Of a stretch of DNA of 64,000 nucleotides, positions 12,502 to 24,000 are shown piece by piece (position 1 is the first letter of the stretch; every line of letters begins with the position of its first letter). The stretch spans positions 7,633,501 to 7,697,500 of the forward strand of contig NC_135245.1 in the NCBI RefSeq assembly GCF_947623445.1, written 5' to 3'. The position numbers and the translations under genes were made by a program. The notes beneath the pieces were generated by a model that saw only the letters and a list, made by a program, of their open reading frames with translations, made no database searches and was not told the origin of the DNA. This DNA comes from Clavelina lepadiformis. Lineage: Eukaryota > Chordata > Ascidiacea > Aplousobranchia > Clavelinidae.

Positions 12502-15500
12502 ATGATGGATCCAATGTTTATTGCACTAAGTAAGTATAGGAGAAGAAAGTATGGAGAATGCGTGGAAAACTGTACTCAAATCTTGGACAAGAATCCATAT
12601 GATCAGGTTTTGTCTTATGTGTGAAGCAATGATGTGGTAGTGTACAAAGTAATTGGTTTTATTTGTACTTGAATAATCATAAAATTGTTGTAGGCTGCAT
12701 GGGCACTGAAGGCGAAAGCACTTACTCAGCAAGTTTATATTGATGAAATTGAGTCAGAGGAACAGGGAATTGCTGAAATGCTGATGGACGATACCTCGAT
12801 TGCTCAATTTGCACGTCAGTACATGTCAACTGAATATAAAAACTATATATATACATATATCAATTTACTTTGTCAATGACGATGTTATGGTATACCCTAA
12901 AGTCTTCTCCGCTCTTGATCAATAGTAACTACTAGTTGAATGTGGATAACTACTAGTTGAATGACTACGTTGTGGAGCTTGTTTTTGTGTATGTTTGGGA
13001 ATACAGACACATTTTTTATTTTTTCATCATTTTATATTGTATTGCCTAAATTTGGGACTGTTCATCTGAACCACTAAACAGAGTAAGCGTCTTTAATGCC
13101 TTGCTCAAAGGCATTACAACGGTTGCCCCACTTGGTATCGAATATGAGTCGCGTGTTCCCCAGCTTACTTTTTAATGACTTCACCACTAAGTCGACAACT
13201 AGAAGCAGTAGAAGGTCATTATTATCATCACTTCAAAGTTTCAATTACTTTGAAGTGTTTTTTAGTCTCCATAACTAATGCTCTTTATATTACCTTGAAG
13301 TTTGTCAAAAAATCTCTGTAACGTCACCACCCAGGTCAAGGTGGTTTGCATTTTTATTGAATTGACATAAACTAGAAGTGTCAAACGTTAATTTTGCATT
13401 TAATGCTAGCCTAATTGAGTGTATTAAGTGGCCTTAACAGTTGGAAATACAAGAACTGCTGTTAATGCCATTGTCACACTGTACTGTTTTAGATCAAACA
13501 AACTTTTATCCTTCTATATAATATTATCTACTTGAAAAATGCCGCTATGCTGATTGCAAAAAAATGCATCTTTATCACCCAGTCACATTTTATGGTTATT
13601 TGCTACCAATAATCGCATACTGATTTCAGACAACTCAAATAGTTCTGTTAGTCCTTCCGAATTAATGAGCTTTCACTCTATATATGCACATTGATATTGT
13701 ATAGGTGTTTATCATTCTGTATTAAACTAATCATCTATTGTTCTCACAGTTAATAGTCAATTCAACTTTGACAATCTGGCCAATTTTATTTGAACCAGGT
13801 TAAACTGAAAAGGTTGATTTGACCAAGCCCGAGTTGACTGCTCACCATTTAAATATTACATGCTTTTGTTATTGACTGGTACAATTAATGTCAATACATT
13901 ACAATGTTTATCCATTTGTTATGACATGCAGGTCCAGGTACAAGCCTCAAGCAGCCTACTTCTGCAAGTATCGGTGGCCCTAGTCCTGCTGTTAGGCCTG
14001 TTTCTCAGGCTGGAAGGCCATTAAGTGGCTTTGTGAGACCAGGTAGATGCTACCACTCTACACAGATAAAGAAGACCTTGGTTAACAGACTGTTTACATA
14101 CTCAATTAATATGGTTGATCCGATTTGATCCTTGTTTTTTTTACATATCCTTGCTAAAGGCACACAGTCAGGACGACCAGGCACCATGGAGCAAGCTCTG
14201 AAAACACCAAGAACCGCCCAGACAGCCCGACCCGTAACCAGTGCCAGTGGGAGATTTGTGCGACTTGGGACGGTAAGCTTTTTCCCAGAAATTGTATTAG
14301 AAATGCAAAAATGCTTTTTATTGTTTTTATTTGCTAACTGTGAGTATTAACTCACAACATATTGATCCATAGGCATCCATGTTATCACACCCTGATGGTC
14401 CTTTTATTAATTTGCAACGTTTGAATTATGGAAAATATGCTGCCAAGCCAAATTTAGCCAAGGTAAAATTCATAATTAGTTTATACTTTATAATTACTCA
14501 AACCATACTTTTATTAAATATGTTATTTTGTTTAGGTCTTGTTTGAGTATATTTTTCATCATGAAAATGATGTCAGAAATGTAAGTATGATATGCAAATT
14601 CGTTATATTGTCAGCAAATTTTTGTAGACTTCCATTAAAAATCAAATAGAAAGGATGATCTGTAGATTGTAGTTAATAGATTATGATCACCAAAACTGTT
14701 TGTTTGATTATTGTTATGTGATTTTTAGTGCTATTGTGATTGGCTACTTTGCTTACTTTACTTTATGGTAGCGTTGCAATAACCTTAGGCAAGGCGTTAA
14801 CGATGTTTACTTTTGTTCAGTGGCCTCTTGCGAACAGGGCAAGGTCACAAAAAGCTTTAAAAAAAAGACAACCAATCAGACAAGGCATACAAACAAGCTG
14901 ATAAGTCGGGGCTTGAGCGGAAATTCGGAAGTAATCTTGAAGTAAATTATTGCTTTCTAAATTAATTCCTTGTTCTAGGCTCTGGAATTAGCTGCACAAG
15001 CTACTGGATGTGCACAATACAAAGATTGGTGGTGGAAATTGCAAGTTGGGAAGTGTTATCATAGACTAGGAATGTTTCGGGAAGCTGAGCGACAATACAA
15101 GTCTGCCCTTAAGCAGCAAGTTATGTTAGATACTGTTCTGCTTTTAGGAAAGGTGTGCATTTTTACTAAAAGAAATTTTTCAAATGAGGCTTAAGTTATT
15201 ATGTTTTGAGAAGGTAACATCAAAATAAATGTATGTCCCTATTTTGCTTTTCTTAGGTTTACCTTAGGTTGGATCAGCCATTGCAGGCTGTTGCTTTGTA
15301 CAAACAGAGTCTTGAAAAATTCCCAAATGACACAACTCTCCTGGTTGCCATTTCCCGGATATATGATGGTAAAAAGTGCTAGGAACAGGATATTTTTGAA
15401 AAATAAAGAATAATTGTTAGTTGTTTGTTAAAAATCACATTATCCATTCGACGTAGGGATGAATATGATAGAAGATACCACAAAGTGGTACAAAGAAGTT

Positions 15501-16503
15501 CTTATCAGTGACGGTGTCAATATTGAAGCCATTGCATCTATTGCTGCAAACTACTTCTATACTGATCAACCTGAAGTAGCTATCAGATTGTACAGGTACA
15601 GCAAATATGCACATTTGCAAACTATTTTCAATTATCCAAGTCATTTACCTGCAAGTTATCCACTTTGAGCAATGATTTGTCCTTTATTTCTTCTATTTTT
15701 AAATGTTGAGTTTTGTCTGCAGGCGTCTCATTCAGATGGGATTGTATAATGTCGAGCTTTTTAACAATATCGGTTTGTGCTGCTTCTATGCTCAGCACTA
15801 TGACATGACCTTAAAATGCTTTGAACGAGCTGTTGCCATTGCTACAGACGAGCAACTGGCTGATGTTTGGTATAATATTTCACATCTTGCATTGGTAGGC
15901 ATGTGTTAATTCTTTATTTATTTTACCATTTGCTATGTTGTTGAGTGAAATTTGTTAAACTGCGTTTTGCTTTTATTTTTTAATTATTTGTTTATGTGCA
16001 TTATCATGCGATGATAAATTTGTCGTATTTTGAAATATCATTAGGGTGTCGGAGATAATAATATGGCCTACCAATGTCTGAGACTTGCAGTAGCGGCCGA
16101 CAATGGCCACACCGAGGCCTACAATAACCTTGCTGTACTGGAATTACGGCGTGGGGATGTGGAAAGGGCAAAGGCATTATTTCGTTCTTCTGCAGAGCTG
16201 AACCCACTTGCCTATGAACCGCACTACAACCAAGCCACATTGTCTGAATCTGTAAGGCAATAGGCTACACTGTGACAAGAACCTGCAAATTTTGGGATTT
16301 ATGATATAACAATCTAACAGTTTCTCAACCATACAAATAAGAGTACCACTACCACTATTTTTGCAATTTATTCTTTTTTATGACAGCTGGGTGACCTCCA
16401 GACAAGTTACTCTTCTGTATTGAAATCAGTTGAAGCCTTTCCAGATCATGTCGACTCCAAGAACCTTCTCGTAAAGTTAAAAGAACATTTTGCTAGTTTG
16501 TAA
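12502..16503 (+). CDS. TTC8: Tetratricopeptide repeat protein 8 (BBS8), BBSome subunit
   Basis: TTC8/BBS8 is a core subunit of the BBSome, the coat that carries membrane proteins to and from cilia. Twelve exons join in phase to 1506 nt (501 aa): 12502-12606, 12694-12814, 13932-14042, 14160-14272, 14373-14462, 14536-14580, 14979-15152, 15257-15368, 15457-15595, 15723-15894, 16045-16251, 16387-16503. The N-terminal region (YRRRKYGEC, NPYDQAAW), the Gly/Arg/Pro-rich linker with QSGRPGTMEQA and SGRFVRLGTASM, the FEYIFHHENDV segment and the C-terminal TPR series (DQPEVAIRLYRRL, NNIGLCCFYAQ, EAYNNLAVLE) follow the vertebrate protein throughout. Two Met codons stand in tandem at 12502 and 12505; either could start. 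It appears complete and intact, with a possible poly(A) signal ATTAAA at 16764. A ciliated animal is implied. Confidence 0.96.
14771..14826 (+). repeat. Short dispersed repeat shared with 62711-62764
   Basis: The pattern GGCAAGGC-TTAA-GA-...-TTGTTCAGT appears both here, in the sixth intron of TTC8, and near 62711-62764 in the same orientation. Similarity is partial and spans about 55 bases. It may be a remnant of a dispersed element whose limits I cannot see. Confidence 0.3.
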
Positions 16504-17283
16504 TGCAGTGGTGCAATTAGCTTTGTATTTCTCCATTTTTTTAAAAATAGAATTTATTCTCTTGTTCTCCGTTTAACATTATGGTTGCAAATGTGAATAC
16601 TGAATACACTGTGTATCTGACACCACCACATCATTCTATGAAAATAGTTTGGTGAGAAGAATGGAGTCTTTCGCTGTCACACACCTTGCAATTCTTATAG
16701 TTCTAATTCTATGCTTAGAAAGTGCTGTAAAGGCAATACATACGTCTCTATAAAAAAATACAAATTAAAGGTCGATTTTGTTTTTAGCCAGGGAATTACC
16801 CGAGCACATTACGTGTTAACTTTCGGGTCGCATGCATAAGTCGGGTGAAAATGTGTGAAATTGGTATTGTATGATAACTTTTATTTTTGTATGACTTAAA
16901 CCTAGGGATGATTCCTTGTGGGTTTAGCGGCCATGCTAGTTGCTACCAGCAATTATTACTTTAATTATTCAGGAGCACGAAGCCTTTTCGGCTTTGTTAC
17001 TTTTTCCCGTTCATTAGCACAAGCTAATAACAACTGGCTTGATATTTTCGCCCACACCGCGCATTTGACATAAAACAGAATGATTGCTCGATGAAGCCTC
17101 GGCTATCAAACTAGTCTTTGTACAAGTTTCGATTGTCACACATTTTTTTATATCATTATTGCCAGAATTTAAACCTGTCCACCAAACAGGAGCAAGTGAC
17201 CCAGAATTCTCATCTTGACTTCAGCAAGCCATTGGAATGCGTGATACTTGATATAATCGCTATATCATGAAGTTATAGGTTAG
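16504..17283. other. Intergenic, downstream of TTC8
   Basis: Holds the TTC8 3' UTR. No gene is visible. Confidence 0.4.
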
Positions 17284-17291
17284 TCTAAGAC

Positions 17292-17564
17292 TCGGGATCC
17301 GCAAATAGTTTTTGGCGCGACACTTAAAAAATAGTTCTAAATTCCCGCGACCCAAGCATTTTGTGAGCATATATTTGTAACAAAAAAGCATAACTGGTTG
17401 CACACGTGTGCTCAACTATTATTGCATTTTTACATAATACCTACGTAAAAATGTAATAATAATTAAAGGTTTAAATAAGCTGAAGTTCATTATTATATAT
17501 ATATGGTAAGTTAAAAACATTTCGCAACCCAGACTGGAAGATCTCGCGACCCACTATTTGCCCA
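17292..17564. mobile_element. Probable degraded hAT-like MITE
   Basis: The left end has GCAAATAGTTTTTGGCGCGAC and the right end the approximate inverse, GTCGCGAGAT then CCACTATTTGCCCAT read toward the flank. Flanking octamers GTCTAAGA and GTCTTATG agree at most positions. This looks like an old hAT-type MITE with decayed ends; boundaries are uncertain. Confidence 0.4.
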
Positions 17565-17572
17565 TGTCTTAT

Positions 17573-18087
17573 GCATACGAAATCCATTTAAATTAGGGAC
17601 CCGTGAAGAATCTTTCAATTACATTGTTATTACTTTTTTAGAAATAGCTGATGCCATACCATATGTCTGTTGCTACATTGGTTATGGGTGGAGAATTTAA
17701 CTAGAATATTTTCTTATACTAACATGAACTTAAGATCGAGTAAGAGCATTTTAATTTAAAAAATCAGCAAAACATGAAAAACTTAAACATAAGTTAAATG
17801 CATTCAACTATTTCTGCATAAAACGAAACAAAATTCAATCGCTATGAGGTCGATACATGTAAGGTATACACATGGTGATTAACTGTGTAATCGCTGCGTT
17901 GCCAATATGCAAACAGGTGCCCAAAGTCACATCACTTTCTGAGAAAACGGCAAACTAGAGATCAACATGCATCTAAGGGTAAGTAACCATGCTAAACTAC
18001 GAGGCTGTAAAACGTTCAACCTTAGCAACTGTAACAGTAGACACAAAAAATGAGTAAATTGCTAGATGCTTTGAAAGAAGGTTGCGT
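17573..18087. other. Intergenic, 3' flank of the DHHC gene
   Basis: AT-rich region between the MITE and the minus-strand stop codon of the ankyrin-DHHC gene. It should hold the 3' UTR; no other feature is seen. Confidence 0.4.
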
Positions 18088-21000
18088 TTAGGTTAAGAGT
18101 AAGCTGGTTTTGCTTAAATATCGCTCTTTGTCCCTTTTATTTGACTTGAGGAAAAACTTCAAGATATTGTTCAACCTTTCCTTCCACGTTAGCGTCAGAT
18201 GTCCGTGTCTACAAGCAGGTTAAATCAGTACTCTTATTATGAAAGCAACTTTTAAAGAGTTGTCAGTTACTTACGTTGAGAAGTATGCCGTTTCTCCTTT
18301 CATTATACTTCCCATCTGAACATACATCAAAGTACACTCCCACACAAATGCAAATATGCACAATAAACACAAATTGAAGATCCATGGCTCATAATGAAAC
18401 AGAATGGAGAAGTAAGACTGAGTTACACTGTTTGGATAAACCGATGTCACATAGAGATAAGATTCAAAAACAAAAAACACCTGCAAATAACAAAATGCAG
18501 CAAGGTTTTTTAAAAGCATCAATTAATTTTTTAACCAAAAATAGAATCATTGTATTGCATGTATGTCATCTATGACTACGAAGTATTAACATTTTTGCAA
18601 GCAAGCTTACCTGAAGTGTCATTACATTAAAAATGAAGATGACAAATGAACGATGATTCTTCTCAGCTACACAATTCATTATAAACAGACAGTGATGATC
18701 AAGGCCAACTACCACGCGTTCACATAATCGACAGAATTTAGTTTTGTCTGGTTTGATTACCTAGAAATATTTATTTTGAAAACAAAAACATGTTAATGTA
18801 TTTTGATGATCATTGTTTTTTGTTTGATAGCATATCTTTAACCAAACACTACTTCTGGTGGTTGCAAACAGCTTTCAATTCCCATTAAAAAAAACATAAA
18901 AGCATATTCTAAACACTAAAGAAAGAGCTTGACTTTACTACAGTAGAATTTGCTTATATCAGCATTTTTATGGAAGAGAAAACTTGCAGGAAAATGTAAA
19001 CAGATGTTTCAGAGAAATCATGGGCAAACTTTGGAAAATGCCGTATCTTTAAAGTTAGGCATGACGCAGGTGGTTCATCTAAAGTGGGTGATGTTCTTCA
19101 TGTTTGACACAAGTTCCATATAAACCATTTAGTTTGCATCACACTCAGTAAGCACAACAAGAAACTGAGAAAGTGTATTATGTGAAAAGGGGGCGGTCCC
19201 TTAAATATTGATGCAGGGTGTGTGCTGTGCACAAGTTCGACTGACGCCTTACAGTTGATATTCTACTGGAACCAATAAAATTGTGCTGAAAAATGAAAAC
19301 TGCCAACATAGGTGAGTATACATAGAAAGTTACTTATACTGGGTGCTACTACTAGTTTATTACTGCTTCTATTTTAGGTGAAGTTGTTAATTAACTACAA
19401 TCTAGGTTTACAAGTCCGTTTTCATTTCCACTCCTACGTCAAGCAAATGTCGCAATCACAACATTTATAATGTGATCAACTGATTGCACAGTTCTACAAG
19501 CCTCCAGTGATTAAAAATATTAAAACAGTTTATTAATAAGGCAGGCAAATCTTTAGCACCTAACACAGAAAATAAACTTAAATACCCACCTCCGTGTAAA
19601 TACAGAAATCCTCTTCCTTGCACCTGCCAAGTGCAACATCCACAATTGTTAAAGACCGGCCATTTATCGTTTTAGAATGTTTCAAAATCCCTGGATCTCC
19701 ATGAGACAAATAATACAAGTAATACAGACAAGACACAGATAATGCCATTACGGCCAAACCAGTGAAGTAGCAAGGCCACATAGGTGAACATTGTTAAGAA
19801 AATACACAAGACAAACTATAAGAAACTTTTCCTAAATGTATTATTAATGTTAACGATTTCCAAACAAGATATCTTGATAGTGGCAAAAAAAATTTACAAA
19901 GTGACATAAGAAGGATATAAGCTATAATCCTGCCATATGCTGCAATGATACAATGCAATATTCCAGCTGCAAATGCACCAAGATGAACAGGGTTAGGCCA
20001 CCGAGAAGCATGGTGAATTCTGTGAGATTGTCTGAAGCAAAATAAAAAAGCAGTTAATATATGGCATATAATTTTTCAACAGTTAATGCTAAGAACTACC
20101 AAAAGTACCAAGACACTTACCTACCAACAATTACCACCAATGTGATCAACATAATTAAAGCAAAATAACCAGCATGGCTATTAAAATAACTGGAAAGATA
20201 AAAGACCAGCCCAGACCACATAAAAGGAAGCAAAAGAAGGGAATACCAAGTAACTAAACAAAAAAATATGTTTGTGCAGTAAAATGATACTGCACTCACC
20301 ATAGTAAAGTAGCACCCAGTAGCCATGTGTGCATCTATTTGTATACTTTTACATTTCTGCATTTTTTGGTTTAAATTTCTGAAATAAAATTACAAAAAAA
20401 ACGATAAGTTGGAAAAAAGACATACATTTAGGTCCAGCAGGTGCAGTGTGAGGATCTTGACTAGAATAGTATCGGAACGCTTCAACCACTTCCTTATGCC
20501 TAATTAATTATAGATTAATACATGTAACAAAGGCCGAGAAGCAAAGACACTTTGTTTTCATCATTTTTTCACCTTGATGTCATTTCTTTCCTGGCCACAT
20601 CAACAGGCGTATCTCCAGTCTCATCCTTGATATGCAGCAGCCCACAGTCGCCAACAACAAGCAATTTCCAAACAATTTCTGAATTTCCCATTTGTGCAGC
20701 TATGTGCAAAGCTGTTGTTCCCTTGATATTTTGTTGTTTTGGGTCTGTTCTCTGAAAATATTAATATTATGTTAATATTATAAGCTTAACTAATGTATGA
20801 AAAGCAACCAACAAATCTTTTAGTGAATTTCTTGTACTCACTCATCGGAAACAATCAATCTTACCCCTTTTCGCAGAAGGTAATTAACCAGATAAAAATG
20901 GCGATGGAAACATGCCAGATGTAACGCCGTGTCACCAACTCCATCCTTTGCGTTATAGCTTAGTTGTGTTTGTGTTCCAAGATAATGCATTGCTGCACTA

Positions 21001-24000
21001 CAAATACGTCAATTACGCGATATAAAGTCTGAAGAATTTAAAGTAAAAAGTCTGAAAAAAAACTTACACACTCCCACCACTCGCCGCAAAATGCATGCAC
21101 GAGCGGCTTTGTTTATCAATTGCTGTAACATCAGAACCAGCTTTGATTAAAATATGGATTATGCGGACATCTCCTCGACGACAAGCATAATGCAAAGGTG
21201 TTTCTCCTAAACAAAAAGATTTGCAAAGATTTTTTAAAACATAAAAACTGTATTTATATTTTGAAAATTCTTTATGATTTAAATCTAAGCACTGGTAATC
21301 ATAATTATGTCAAATCTCTTTTATTTTTCAACACACTTTGAAGACAGAAACCTTTACAGCAATTTCTTCAATTGAATTGCTTTGTTTGAGTCTGAGTCGT
21401 TGTGGGTTATTAATAGTCTGTATCCTATATACTAAGTGTAGTATAACTATTGCATTACAACTGGAACTGGTTAGGTTTCCAAATCTTGGAGTGCGAAAAA
21501 ATAGCATTATCACTTGTTCACAGCAAAACTTTACAGATATTGTGTTAATAACATCAATGAAATAAAACAAAATAATACACCAATAAACGATAAGAAAATG
21601 GAGAGGAAAATTTTGGGCCGAGGCTGAGCTTGAAATTTTAGATTTACATTTCACGCCAAATACTTATAAATATTTGCATAGTACTTGTATTTATGCTGAT
21701 AACTCCCTTGCAAAATGTTTCTTTTATACAAGAGCAGTCGTAAAAAATTTATCCAGGAAAAATGTGGGTTTTAGCAAAAAGTATCATTATTTAATATAAT
21801 AAACGTCAAACAAATGATTACTATTCAATGCTGAACAAACTGTGAATCACGAGACTTAAATACTGTAAATTAGTGAACCACTAAAAGCAGTAAAATATAG
21901 CCATTTTTGCTGCAAGTTTTTTACATCAATTTGTTTTTTGATTTCCTACTAATGGTGCACATTTGATCAAATTGTTTTCTTCGCATTAAGTTTTTATGAA
22001 ATTGTTAAATATGAAATGATCGTAAGAGGTGAAAAGTGTCACAAAAAATATGCACACTTAGCCTAGGTAAGGATCACAATGCACATGTTAGGCTAGCTGT
22101 TTAAAATAAGCATCTAAGTGAGAACTTTTAAATCAGTGTAGTAACAGTCTTGAAAGTTGTAAACATCCGGGAAGGCATGAAAGAATTTAATACCAATAGT
22201 GTAAAACTTTTGCATAAACCTTTTAAATGAATTCAGTAGAAATCACCTATACTGACAATTATGTGTATGACACCCATTGCAATGTACCGTTTGCAAAACC
22301 GTTATGTTTTACATAAAAAATATTTCGTGAATAAGACACTTTGACTACAGTGTCATTCCATATATAACACTGGCCAACAAAAAAATTTTGGCATGGAAGG
22401 TAAAAACGATTTTAGGGTATATCAGGGGCGCTGAGCTCGAAAATGCCATTAGTTTTTGCAAATTGGCTCTAGTTTTTAAGATATTAGCGAATTTCGATAT
22501 TTTTGGTACCTTTCAATTTTGAACGTAGGTTGCATTTTATTATAAGGAACAGCCTATATTAAATGTTATTGTAAGTCAATGTGCACTAAAACTACAAGAA
22601 TGAGCAAAAGCTAAAGACAGAATGAAATTAGCTAAATGAAAAATTGCTGCATAAATCTATTCGTTTCCTTATATTCAACACAAAAAATACCCCAGTTATT
22701 CGTATTTTCATCAGATTCTCCTAACATATTCCAATTTGTGAGAATAAGCTTCCAATACCACATTACAACTTGCTTGAAGTGAACAATAAATAGCAGTAAT
22801 TTGGTAATAACAAACCAAGTATGCCTAAGCCTACACAAGAAAGACGACAATTTGTAAAAACAGACAATAGGAACAAGCAATCAATTTTTTTCATTTACCA
22901 CGAAGTATTCAAAGCAAAACACTTTCCGAATAAATATATCCATCTCAGGATGTGCATTAGTGAAGCTCTTAGATGCACTCTAGTTAATTACTCAAATCAG
23001 CTTAAAGTCATCTGCAGGAAAGTCCTCTTGTACGACTTTCACTTTCTCTTTAGTCTTGTCGTGGATAGCTTCGCATTAGGCACCAGCAGTAACCTGCCAT
23101 CATGTGAGTCATCTACCTTAATATCTGTCTTCCATTAATTTGATATCTTGCTGAAACCTTTCACTTTGTTCCTCACTCATTCACATTTCCGAGGTTTTCA
23201 GGGAAGCGATCCAAGTGACTGAATAGATAGTGAAGTTTTATGCTCATCCTTGATCCAAGAGCTTGAAAGTTCGTAAGCTTCATTTCTACGAGGTCCACAT
23301 AGTTGCTTGCTTTTACAACTGCAACGAAAGAGTTCCAGGCTGCCTTCTCAACTTCAGTCATATGTGATGGAATAACTGATCTTGAATTAATTTTTCGTTT
23401 TGTGGCCCATCAAAAATTCCTGCTTTCAGCTTTTCAATACCAAGACCAGGAAATGCTTTGCACAGGTAATCAAAACAAGCACCATCTTTTTCTAAGGCCT
23501 TGACAAATTGTTTCATCAAACCCAATTTGATGTGCAATGTGGGTAAAATAATGAAATCACGATTGACCAAAGGTTCATTTACAATGTTTTTATCTCTGTG
23601 CACAAGCTGTTCACGTATCGGTCACTCCTTTTTGATACTTGGTGTAGCCGCCTTGTTGTCCTAAGAGAAAATCATTTTCAAATCAACGCATATCTCCTAG
23701 TTATGCTCAGTATAAGAAAGTTTCTTCAAGACCATCTTTACAGTTTACACGCTGGTAGTGCTCCTTTAAAACGACTGAGTGGCCAATTGGTACACAAGCA
23801 AACTTGTTTCAATTGTGAAGTAGACTCTCCATTCTTCTGGTTAATATTCAAGTAGACCCATAGATGAAAGAAGTCCTTCGATGTTTTACAGTATACAAAA
23901 TTATCTTCTTGAGAGAAAAATTGCATTAACATTTCTTCTCTGTCCCGGTAAAACGTTATTTTTGTTGCCAAATCAAGAATGTTATGCTGTGTGTAGATGT

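Noticed and set aside
9955..16503. Operon of DHRS7B-like and TTC8
   Set aside because: The genes are in the same orientation, but the gap is about 0.9 kb, far more than in known invertebrate operons, and functions are unrelated.
19784..19817. Conventional TAG acceptor at about 19817 for exon 9
   Set aside because: Using it puts a stop in every frame that leads to the conserved exon 9 sequence; the AT-AC borders fit donor, branch site and phase.
21328..21654. Opposed open frames in intron 2 of the DHHC gene
   Set aside because: Both strands open over the same interval, in intronic sequence between confirmed exons, with no recognisable domain.
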